In this document: in pieces, positions 40,501 through 52,500 of the stretch
Layout: every line of letters begins with the position of its first letter
Numbering within the stretch: the stretch's first letter is position 1
NCBI GenBank assembly: GCA_013396655.1
Contig: WBMV01000298.1
Location: 1,637,221-1,701,220 of the forward strand
Direction of reading: 5' to 3'
DNA: 64,000 nucleotides
Origin: Campylorhamphus procurvoides
Taxonomy: Eukaryota > Chordata > Aves > Passeriformes > Dendrocolaptidae
The notes under the pieces: model-generated
The model's database searches: none
What the model was told of the DNA's origin: nothing
What the model saw: only the letters and a program-made list of their open reading frames with translations
Made by a program: the position numbers and the translations under genes

Positions 40501-43500
40501 CCACCCAGGGGTACTGAGGGAACTGGTGTAAGTGATCACTTAGCCACTTCCCATCATTTACCAGCAGCCGTGGCTAACCAGGGAGGTCCCAGACAACTGG
40601 ATTTTAGCCAGTGTGATGCCCATCTACAAGAAGGATCAGAAGGAGAATGTGGGAAACTACAGGCCTGTCAGCCTGGCCTCAGCTCCAGGGAAGGTCATGG
40701 GTCAGATCATCCTAGTTAATGAAGGGCAGGTCCTGCCTGAATAGTTTGTCTTATTTATGCTGCTCATCTACTCCCTGAGAGATAATTCTTTACCTATTGG
40801 GTGTTATTTAATTTTAAACTACCAACTGCCTATGAACTCTTCATTGCATTTAAAAAGCAAATATGGACTGATTTTGGAATACCTTTAGATAACTGTGTCC
40901 AAAAAATATATTGTGCTCTTAAGGATCTGATTAAAGAGTTCTTGAAAGAAGCTGGGGTCTACTGTGTTACACAAACCATCTTAAGTGGAAAAGCCAGGGT
41001 ATATTTCAGGAGGATGGAATCCAGTCTAATGCTCATGTGGTCTCCACACATGATTCCGTACGTTCCTCTGCTGCGTTCCTCTGGCTGCTAATCTGGAAAA
41101 TGCCGATAGCTCAAGAGTTCAAGCAAAGAACCAGTGGGAGCGAGACGAATATTTAAAATTAGGTCTAGTTGCTGGAAGAGTTTTTTTTGAATAAACTTTA
41201 AGCGGCTTTACGCAAGCAATCAATTATTTGATTGCCCCTGCTAGTTTTTCAAAGTGTTTTTGTGTGTAAGGTAGAGAATGGTGTTACTCATCTGTTTTAA
41301 TATTATAGTTGCAAATTTATAGTCTGTAAATTCACAGTGGACTATTAGAGTGCATTTGGCAATAGATTGAGCTTTCCACACATGCAGTATAGTCAGAGCC
41401 ATAGAACTTGTGTTCCAGTGAAATCAGATAATCTTTGGATGTGCAGTGAGCACACTTGCCAGAAGGGTGTGGGACCTTCTGGCTCTTTTTTGGTTGACTG
41501 AAAGACAGTCTGTTATACATAATGCTCTACCTTTTCCATCAGAAGAAACTTCCAGTTTCATAGATTTTGGGGAAACTGAACCTAGGTTTCCTCCCTTGAA
41601 GAAAAGTGAAAATTAGAAGGGGAAAAAAATTGCAATAGTAATACTTTGAAAGAATGTTTAAAGTTAACTAGCTGTTGACTTTATTAGTTCTTCAAACCTA
41701 CTTTGATCAAGGGAGGGATGGTATTGTTTATTTGTTTCAGGGCTTTTTTTAAGCTCAGAAGAGCCTATAGCTTTTCAAAACTGGAGGCATAACAAAATTT
41801 GAAGTCTCTCTTGAGAATTAACAGTTGTATATTTTAACATATAAGTTGTCAGTTTGACAGTATTCCAGCTGATACTGAAACATTAACAGCTGTTTTGGAA
41901 CTTAATGCTTTGATGTTTTGCAGTTACAGCTTAGAGAAACTTAGTCATATTCAACTTTAAAAAAACCAACCAAACAAACCTGTATAAATCAGTTTTCCTA
42001 ATTGTACAAACTAGATAGAAATGACAGTGTATCAGGCAGGTCAAGCTGAAATTTTATAGTTGTTACTGTTAGAAGAATTTTGTACCAGCATAAGATAAAC
42101 CATTTTAAGCCAAGAATAATTGTTTTGGAGAGGTTAATAAACTGAGAATGACACAGTTGATTTTTTTGGGAGGAGATTGTTTTGGAGTTTGGGTTTTTTG
42201 GGTTTTTTTGTTTTTTTTGGTTCTCTGTTGCAGTACATTTCTGATTGCAGTACAGAATTGTCATGAAAGTAGGTAGGCCACTTAAAATGCTAGTAGCAGA
42301 AGAATCTTCTGTGGCAGCAGATCCTATGGACCATTTTCCTACTTGGTATAATAGGTTTGGGGAAGTTCATTCAAACACTTGCCTGGACTTCTGTGTGTCA
42401 GCTGCTGGTAGGAATAGAAAATGTGCAAAATTACCCAGCCCCTGCATCTGAAGGTTCCCCTTCTGATTTCTCTGTTGTCTGAGCTGCTCATCCAATATTT
42501 AAATTAAGAAAAAAGAAAAAGACCCCAGCTTGAGCTGAGGTGGTCTAACATCAAATATATATAGCTTTCAGATGCTTTTGTTGTAAGATTTCAGATATGA
42601 TGTTGTAATGTTCTAATTACTTTGTATTTGTTGTCCTAAATTTTATACCATCTAGCTGTAGTTTGGAAATCTTTGACTTTGGATGCTTCCCCTCTTATGG
42701 CAGCTGCACAAACAATTGGCATTGTATAAGGAGCTTGTTTTACTTCAGCAGTGTTTATAATTATTCTCTTGTTCCTTTGAGTAGATAATGAGCAGAGCTG
42801 TTCTTCCAGAATGTATTTTGTGTATTTGCCAATGAATGGGACTGCTATGCTTAATAAAGTTAAATCTTAAGCAAATGTATGAAAAATTAATTATAAAGCC
42901 TTGTAAGGGTAAGGGAAGGACTAATGGTAACTGCCTTGAATTCTGTGAACAAAAAGGCTTTGGGATCAGAAAGAGTTCAGAACCCCTAAGATGCTAAATT
43001 GCTATATTTTCATAATGGTTTATTTTTGGAAGATAATATGCAGGCTCTAGTTCAGTAACTTATGCTTGGTCAAGTTAAAGAAAATCAAGGATATCCGTTT
43101 TGTTGAACTTCACTATGGATAAAGTGATTTATAGAGCCTCCAACAGGTACAAATAAGTCATTCATCTTGGGGGGAAAAAAGATCAGCTATACTTGACTTT
43201 CATGGTCATAAACTGCCATTATTAGATTGACAGTACTGGGGCATTATGTGATTTATGAAAATACTTTTCATGGACTAGTATTGTTAGACAGCTTGTCTAA
43301 GCCAAACTGTCTGTGGAAAAAAAATTGCTTTTAAAGGGGGGAATAAGAGGGGTTTTTGGTTTGATTTTTTTTTTTCTAATTCTAATGAAATTTCAAAACT
43401 ACTGGCTTGTTTTGTTGTCATAGATATTTATTTCCTGTTCTTTACCTATTTGACTCAAAATGAATTATTTTAGCAAATGGGGTCTAGAAGGATAATGGTG

Positions 43501-46500
43501 AGATACAAAAACTGAGAAATATTCTATTTTTGTTTTTAGCAGGTGAAAAGGCCCTCTTTCATATCTAAATCGTGCAACAATATGGAGGTTTGGAAAGTGC
43601 AAATATAAGTGAGTTGGGTTTTTTTTTGTTTTTGTTTTTGAAAAGGTCGTCTTCGTTACATTCTGCCTTGCCCAAGTCATTCCGTGATCTTGTAATGGAA
43701 GAAGAAAAATGTATGAGTGCAAATAATTCTCCTGGTACTGGTATCAAAAGATGTGGATATAAGGGAGCTGAGGATTCATCAGTCCAAAATACCTTAAGGT
43801 AAGAATGTAGTCTTCACTAATTGATCAACCATTATACAAGAATCATGGTGACCTTGTTTAGATTCTACTGAAATAAGAAAGAATAAAATTGTAATTTAAA
43901 TAAAGAATCCTGTAAATATTCTTATTCTTCTGTTAGTAGGATTTTATAAATGGAATAGTCTTCAGAATAGGAAGCTTAAAGACCAAAGCAATTTAATGCC
44001 CCTGTTGATACTTTGTTTGTTTTAGCGTGTTTGTGTCCCTACGAATGGATGCATATGGATATATATATATGTATATGTATAGATACAGACACTTCAGGCT
44101 CCAAACAGAATATGTCTGTATGCATATGTTTGTGTATGTGTGTATAAAATGATAAATCTGTATCTTCTAAGTTCTGTAGAATATATGCATTCATTAGCAT
44201 TCAAATATGGCATATGTGAAACAGTTTCCTTAGGAACATTTCTGCGTATACTACTGAGTGGATAAAATCAGTTTATTGAAACACAGTTTCTGGCATTTCC
44301 TAATATGAGTTTTCTTATAAGCTGACTTGGTTGTTTAGGTGTAATTTTTCATGGATTAAGAGGGTTTATGGAAATATTGATGCATTGGTTATGTGAGTGT
44401 ATTATAATTACTACAGGACTATAGTTCTAAGGTACTCTTGAGCTGCCCACCCACCTGCATCTCTTTCCCCTATTGTCAGTAACTTTCAATGCTAGGCATT
44501 TCAAATGTATTTACAAGACAGAGAGCCTGAAAATCTTATAGATTTTCTCACCTCCTATCTGGAAGCAATGCAGGCTAGCTGACCATAGAAGCCAAGGGTG
44601 CCAGCAGGACTGGCTGGGTGGTGGCCTCTTTGGCAAGGGCACAGCCCCAGTATGCCAGAATGAGGTGAGTAAAGCGGGCTCCATGACAGAAACCAGGATG
44701 AGCCACAGTCAGTCAGCACAGACAGGTCCAGTGGGATGAGACACAGTTGAGGTCAAACCTGCAAGTCACATCAGGCTCAGGAAAAAGAAGTCTGGACTTG
44801 GGCATAGTTGCAGTGTCGTTCAAGAAAGGTTTAAGACAGAGGGTCAGCTTAACTGCAGCTCCTGAGCAAAGAGTGGGAGCCTCTGTAATCCTTCACACAA
44901 TTCTTTGTTGCAGCTCAACTTTCTTCACAGTAGCCTGACTCAAGTTTACACATCTGAGGGAGAAGAGTTTGCAGAGCCCATGGGTGCACAGGGAGACCTG
45001 ACACTCGTTATCTCCTAGTTTTCCTTACAAACTCCTGTTCCGTTCTCTTCCAATAACTGACTCCTCCATAAAGAAAAGAAAGTTCTGTGGGGCCTCGCTT
45101 TTGGTTGCTCAGCATGTATAAAAACTATTGTTTCCTTAGGACAGAAGCAATATGTGCTTTATTAGTAGATAAAGAACAAAATAAAGGTAGAAATATAGGA
45201 ACATTATATGTGGAATAGTGTTTGAGGAGAGAGGTAGGAGAGATTTGTAGAGTGTCTGTTATGGGAGGCATTCTTCAGGAACGGACAGATAAAGCTGGTT
45301 ACTGTAGTGAGTGCAGGTGTAGGGACATGAAACACAAATCCACACAAAAGCAGGTATTCATTTTGTTGCTGGCACAAAAATAAAACTTTTCATCATAGGG
45401 GAGATGCCAAGGGTGGTGATAGAATTTGCACTGGATGCATTATTATCTTTGTCACAACAGCTCTGTAATCTTCAGAAAGTCATTTCTTTTTCTTTTGCAT
45501 TGCTCTGTCTAGTCTTTGCAGTCTGACCACTCTGCATGCTCTCAAAGTGGATTATTTTAGCTAAATCCAGGTCTAATATGTTAACTGTCTGAAAATGTTA
45601 TATTAAGGTAGTGGAAACCTAGTAGATGGCTAAATTGACTATCATTAGTTTGAAATGAAGTCAAACTTCCATTTCAGGTTGTTCTTGAATTGTGTCTGAA
45701 GATGCTTATTTCTCTGTATTATGAAGAGCCTCAGTGACTAGCTAGCTCCTCCATCTGAAACTTAGGAGTTGAATTTCTAGTTTAAGGTAATGTTTTTCTT
45801 TGACTGTACAGTTCCTGTCACAGTAGGCTCTCATTTTTGCCTGTGGCATTCAGGGACTGTTTCTGTGAAGATTAATTATCCACAGCCTTACCTCTTCCAA
45901 GAGAAGGAAATTACATATGTGTGGAGCGTCAGTAGTCCTTACCTGTTGATGTCAGACTTGCTGATGGAACACTGAACATACTTGAATGGCTAAATTTTCT
46001 TCTTTGGGTTTTTCCTCTGGATAAAATGTGCAGTAGTTACATTGACAATTTTCTTAAGTGTGTGGATGAATGTATTTTGGGTGGTTGCATAAACACTCTT
46101 CTATGTCACCTTCCAATTTATGCAGCCTGGAAATTTTCTGTAGGTAAACCATGTCATAAATTGTGGTGAAGTGAACTGGATTTAGTGCAGAGGTAGATCA
46201 TTCCAAAAGCTGGGGTGTGTGGATGTGGCTGCATTGTTTCCAGGGACACCTCGGCCTTGTGAGTTATGCTGTTCAGCTGTGCATGTGTAGCTCATGGTCC
46301 AAGCTGAAAACATAGGCCTGGCATGGCTTAACTTCGTTGTGGCAGCCTGAGTTGTCTTCACTGTGTTGCTCCGGGGAGCAGTAAAGAGTCATGGTGGAAA
46401 CAAGTGTTTGTGGCTTCGTGTGGGAATGGCCTAGTTCTGTCATGGCTAATAATGAGCTAATAAGTAGTACATGACTTGAATGGTACAGCAGAACCCAAGA

Positions 46501-49500
46501 GGTTTTGCAGGAGACCAAGCTTTGTATTCTTTTTCTGAGAGCAGTTATTAGATCAGAGAGGCACCAGACCTGACCTGGCTTCAAATGAAGAAATCCTCAA
46601 GAAACACTGGGGAGCTGAGTGCTGGGGCATTTTGGTGGCTGTGCAGGAGTCATGTCAAGTTCAGCCAACTGAGTTAATCAGGTTGGTTCAGTGCTGATGA
46701 TACTTGGCTGGTTTGTTTCCATGCGAAACCACTTATGTCTCTACATCAGCCTGTAATTTCCAAGACATTTAGGTTTCCAAGTTCTATATTTTTGAGACTT
46801 TTTTTTCCATTTTCCTGTATATGCTAGCTTCACGTTTCCTGTCTATTCCATTTCTCCTAGTTATTTGTTGCCAGCTGAGGAATTAATCTAGCATGTTGAA
46901 GTATCTGGACGGAGTGTCTTGCTAGCAAGAAATGCAGATATACATATGTACAAACAGCTTCAAAATAACTGGACTACTTTCTACATTTTAAAGCCATATT
47001 TAAATTGAAGGAGATGATGCAGGTATTTACTTAGCTGATCACTAGAGTATGCTGTGATGCTGGAACTGTTAATTCCAGGTTTTGTTGAGGTGGTTTTTTT
47101 GGTTGTTTAGGTTTTTTGGTTTGCATAGAAGTCTTACTCTGGAAAGAACTTTTAGTCTGTACTGAGACAAGTTTCTTAAGTATAACAATCCATTTGGATT
47201 TACAGTAGTGCTGTGACATCTTTAGATTGGGAGTGAGAAGAAGAGTGTAGCTGTCAAATTGGTTATTGTCAAACATGAAGTTGAGTATTATTAAAGCATG
47301 TGGAAAAAGAGATAAAGTTGAGAGATAGCTCGAGTATGAAAGCACAAAAAGCTGTCTTCATCTCCTCTTCTTCCTTCCTTTTTCTTTAGTTCTTTCTTGC
47401 TTTTTAATATGTTGTTAACTTTAAGTGCAGTAAAAGCCAGAAGCTAATTTATCGTAGAATCATAGAACCGTTTTAGTTGGAAGGAAACTTACAGGTTGTC
47501 TGATTTCATCTCCCCTGCCATGTGCAGGGACACCTTTCACTAGATAAGGTTGCTCTGAGCTCCATCCGGCCTGGCCTTGAATGTTTCTAGGGATGTGGCA
47601 TCCACAACTTTTCTGGGAAACCTGTTCCAGTGCCTCACCATGCTCACAGCAAAGAGGTTCCTCCTAATACCTAATCTGAACCTACTCTCCTTCAGCTTGA
47701 AGCCTTGTCCCGTCTCTACATCCTATTGTAAAAGTCCCTATCTGTCTTTCCTATAGGTTCCCTTCAGGTACTGTAAGGCTGCAAATAGGTCACCCTGAAT
47801 GCTTCTCTTTCTCAGGCTGAACAAACCCAATTCTCTCAACTTTTCCTCATACAAGAGGTGGTCCATCCCTCTACTCATCTTGTTGGCCATCCTCTGGACT
47901 CCCTCTAAGGTCCGTGTCTTTTGCCTGCTGAGAATCCCAGAACTGGATGCAGATACAAAGTAGTGCCTTGCTGTTGAAATCACAGAATAATTTAGATTCT
48001 GAAGTTCAACCTCCTGCTCAAAGTAAGTTGACCTAGATCATGTTGCTCAGACCCTGGTCTACTTGAGTTGTGATGGCTTCCACGTGTGAGGATACCCCAA
48101 ACCTTTTGGGCAGCATGCTTCCTTGTATAATCATCTTCATATCGGATTTTTATTTTTCCTTATATCTATCTGGGATTTCCTATTTTGCCTTCTCTGTATG
48201 TTGCCTCTTACTCTGTCATTGTGTCCCTCTAAGAAGATTCTTGCTGAATCTTTTCTCTATCCTTCAGTTAGGCTGTTGGAGATGGCAGTGAGATTTCCTC
48301 TTTGCTGCCTCCCTTTGAATTAACAAAACACAGATCTCCCAGTTGTGTGTTCTATCCCCTAGCCTTGTTGGCCCTCCACCGGACTTCTTCCAACCTGACA
48401 GCTTCCTTCTTGTATTGAGGAGCCCCAAAGTGAGAGTGATACTCTGTAGGCTAACAAATACAGGGTAAGGGGTAAGAATCCCGTCTTTGTGACTGCCTTG
48501 ATACACTCTTGCTGTTATAGCCCTGGATGCAGTTGGCTGCCTTTACTACAAAGGCACACGCTGATTACATCTTTGACTTCTTGCCAGCCAGGACTCCACA
48601 GGTTCTCCTTTCTCTCTGCAGAGCTGCCTTCTAGCCAGTCAGCCCCTGGCCTGTACGGTTTTGTGTGGCTGTTCTCTTCCAAATGCAAGGCTTTGCACTT
48701 GTCTTTGAAATTCATTGCTTGTGAATTGCACATTTCTCCAGCCTCTTGAAGGCTTCTAATGGCAGCGTGGCATCCAGAATGTGCGCTATCCCCACCCTCT
48801 CCCCAGCCATCTGTGGCCTGCTGAGGGCGTGTTCTGTTCTACCAAAGGCGCGTAACAGGGTTGCTTTCAGTATCAATCCTTGAGGACCACCACAAGTACT
48901 TGGTTGCCATTTGTACTTTATACAGCTAATCCATTTCCAGCCCATTTTTCACCCGTCTTGTAGTCCATTTACTCAGACTGTATTTTTCGGACTGAGTACA
49001 AGGTTACATGACCTGCGTTTTTTGTTTGGTGGGCAAATTATGTTTTGTGGCAAAGAGGTCAACACAATTCATTTAAATGTCATTTTGGATGATGGATATT
49101 GGATTTCAGATTTTTTGAGATCCTGCCCTCGTTGCTTAGTGGTAGGAATCATGGTTTTTGTTGTCCTTGGAATTGTGTTCTGGGGAGAATATTCCAGGCA
49201 GAGAAATTAGTAGTTACTGGAATTTTCTTAGTGTTCTATAGATTTTTTTTTTGTGTTGTTTCCAAGAGTTTGTGGTCACTTACAAAGGATTACCAAAACT
49301 TTAAAGAAAATTGAGACTGATTTATTGTAGCAGAAACACCCTTAGAGTTATTTGCAATGCCACAGAATAATTCAAAAAAGTCTGCCAGCATTTCACAGTA
49401 TGCACAGGAATGCTTTTTTTGGAATTCTTGAAATTGCAGAAGTTGTCAAAGAGAGGGATTATATCATGAGAAGAGGGCCCTCTCTTCCTACTGGTGCAGG

Positions 49501-52500
49501 ATTTTTCTTACAAATGTACTCATCTCTTAAGGAATACAGTGTACCAAATCTGACTTCTTTTTGTTGAGAGGTTAACATTTTACAACTGAATAAAATATCT
49601 TTCTGTTGGGAACTCTGTAAATATTTCAAGATTTTTTTTCTATGCTATTCTTATGAACGTGGGAGTTAAAGGGTATGTATTGAAAGTCCATAGTTTCAGG
49701 GCTTACGCTCAAGGAAGTAATTTACTCTAGTGCTAGTGCACTGGTTCTTTCACATGAAATGCTTAAATTGAATGCTGGACAGTTGTTTGGATTTTTTTAT
49801 CTTGAGGCCATATTCTTTTCATATTAATTGCAGACTTTTGCAGTCAGTGCTGTTAGTGAATAACTCATTGGCTAATTTACATGCAAAAGCCTTTTTTTAA
49901 AAAAATGAACAATCAAATTCAGAAATGAAATGCTTTTGTTCAAATGCTCAAATATTAGGAAATGCCAGAATTAATGCCCAAGCTGAAATTTAATTAAGTT
50001 CTGGTAGTTAGAAATGAGCACTAGTGTCTCCTTTAGTCGCAGTATCGCACTAAAAACACATTCAGCATTACATCCTAATGCCTTTCTTCTGAAAAAACCC
50101 TACAGATTTGTTCTAATTGCTTACTGTAAGTTTGTACTTCACAGTATGGTGGAGGAGAATGCACTGTCTGTGACTTTCAGTCTCGTTTCCTACCTTTTTC
50201 CAGGTGCACCAGTAGAAGTAACCCAGGTCTGGAAGACCGTGTTCTGGATTCTCCACAGCTGGAGAGTCATAAGTAAGTTTGACAGTGGCTTAGATTCTGA
50301 AGCTTATTTTCTGTGTGTTGTGCTGATCTTGTTCTTGATGGTGACCAAAAATGTCATTTGGGGTTTTTGCAGTCCTTGGTCAGCTACATCACCAGCCAGC
50401 TCTCCTGTGATGGCACCTGTTATGTTTTCAGCTATTGTAGAGGAAGAGCTCCAGCAAGAGGCTGCTCTTATTAGGAGCAGAGAAAAACCATTGGCTTTGA
50501 TCCAGGTAAAGATACTGCTGCTGTAAAGTAACACAAGGAGTTTCCAATGGCTGTTTCAGAGATCAGTTATTAGTATTAATTATGTATTAGTACATTTCAT
50601 TTATATGATGTTATTAAATATAATTTAATAATAACTTCACATTGCCCTTTGATAAAGTAGGCCTGTATTAAAGTCAGATTGACTACTGAGTCCATGATAA
50701 ATGTATTCACAGCATCAGAGAATTGTTGAAGTTGGAAGGAACCTCTAGCAAGTTTCTAATCCAAACCCCACCTCAGAGCAGGGTCAGTCAGAGCAGTTTC
50801 TCAGAGCTGCCGTGTCCAGGCAACTTTGGAATATCTTCAAGGATGAAGATATAGTCTTTCTGGGAAACCTATTCCTGGGACTACTCTCACAGTAGAAAAG
50901 ATTTTTAAATGCAATTTTCTGTTTTGCACTCTGTGCCCATTGCATCTTCTCATGTCTTTGGACACCACTTGAGAAAAGCGTGGCTCAGTTGTCTTTATTG
51001 TCTCCTATCAGATATTTTTACACTTTGATAAGATCTCTGTAAGACTTGTTTTCTTTCTCTAAACCTTAGCATCTCCTCAGTGTGAGATGCTGCAGGCTCT
51101 TAACCATTTTTGTGCCCCTTCACTGGATTGCCTTCAATATATCCACGTGTTGCTTGTACTGAGGAGTCCAGCAGTGAACCCAGCACTCCAAGTATGTCTC
51201 ACCAGTGCTGAGTAGATGGGAAGGGTCTTCTGTGTCATTTTACTGGCAATACTGTCCCTCACAGAGCACAGGAGACTCATCCTTCTTTGCCATATGCGCA
51301 CATTGCTGGCTAAAAGTCAACTTGTCCACCAGGACCACCAGCTGCTTTTATTCTAGGCTGTTTTCCAGCTTCTTGACTCCCAGTGTGTACAGATTCCTGG
51401 AGTAATTCTTCCCAGGAGTCGGACTTTGTGTTTCTCTTTCTTGAACTTCATAAGGTTCCTTGTAGCTCATTTCTCCAGTGTGTCTGGGTCCCTCTTGAGT
51501 AGCAGCACAGCCATCCAGTATATCAGGTACTCCTTCCAATTTTGTATTGCTTGCAGCCTTGATGAAGGTGCAGTGTGTCCCATCATGTGGGTTATTGATG
51601 AAGATGTTAAACAGTACTGTCCCTAGTCTCAATCTCAGTATTGGTGGTAATAACTGATGTCTATCTGGACTTTGTGCCACCAGCCACAACCCCTTTTGAT
51701 CACAAGTTCAACCAATTTTCAATCTTTCACATTCCATTTGTATGGTCTGTTCTTAAGTTTGTCCACTGAAGCTGGTACGTAGTCACCCTCTTGCCTTTTT
51801 TGAATGTAGGAATGACATTTACTTCCTTCCAGACCTCAGGAACCAAATCTTATTGCAACAATGTTTCAAAGATTTTTTTGAGAGTGGGCTTGCAGACATA
51901 TTGGCCAGCTCTTATCTCAGAGGCCTAGGATTATTGAAGACTGATCTTACCCCTAAAGATCAAAATGAAGACAACTGTTGGGTCCCCAGCCTTTTCCATG
52001 TCTTTGTCATTCAGCAGCGAACCCGTGTTGCCTTTTTTGCTGCTGTAGAAGTGTTTTTGTTGTCCCTCATGTTCTTTGACAGATTCTTCTACAGATGGGC
52101 ATTGACTTTCTTAATTCTGTTCCTATGTGCTCACACAGAGTCTCTTTTCTTTCTGTGTCACCTTTCTCTGCTTCCACCTTTTTGTATGCTTCCTTCTTGT
52201 TTGAGTTTTGTCAGGAGCTCTCTTTTATGTCCATGCAGTCCTTCTGCCACTGTTGCTTGGCTAAGAAGCATATTGGCATGGACCATTTCTGATCTTGGAG
52301 GAGCTGATCCTTAAAAACAACCAGCTTTCCTGGACTCCTCTTCTTTTTGAGGCCATACCCCTTGAATTTTTTCCAAGCAGACTACTTCAGGTCATAGTCT
52401 TCTCTTCTGACATTCCAAGTTATTATTTGCTATTTGTCTTGTTCCCAACTCTCAGGATCCTGAACTCCAGCATCTCATTGTCACTGCAGCCAAGGCTGCT

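Larger units (their letters stand above)
43799..50203. other. Intron 25
   Basis: 6.4 kb, the largest intron. Holds a TA-rich microsatellite, an unexplained less AT-rich block at about 44560-45060, two adjacent antisense CR1 copies at about 47452-48995, and an open frame (50014-50526) that runs into exon 27. No other gene recognised. Confidence 0.85.

Noticed and set aside
46273..46584. 103-codon minus-strand open frame in intron 25
   Set aside because: No domain, no splice context, and nothing matching a known family; not called as a gene.
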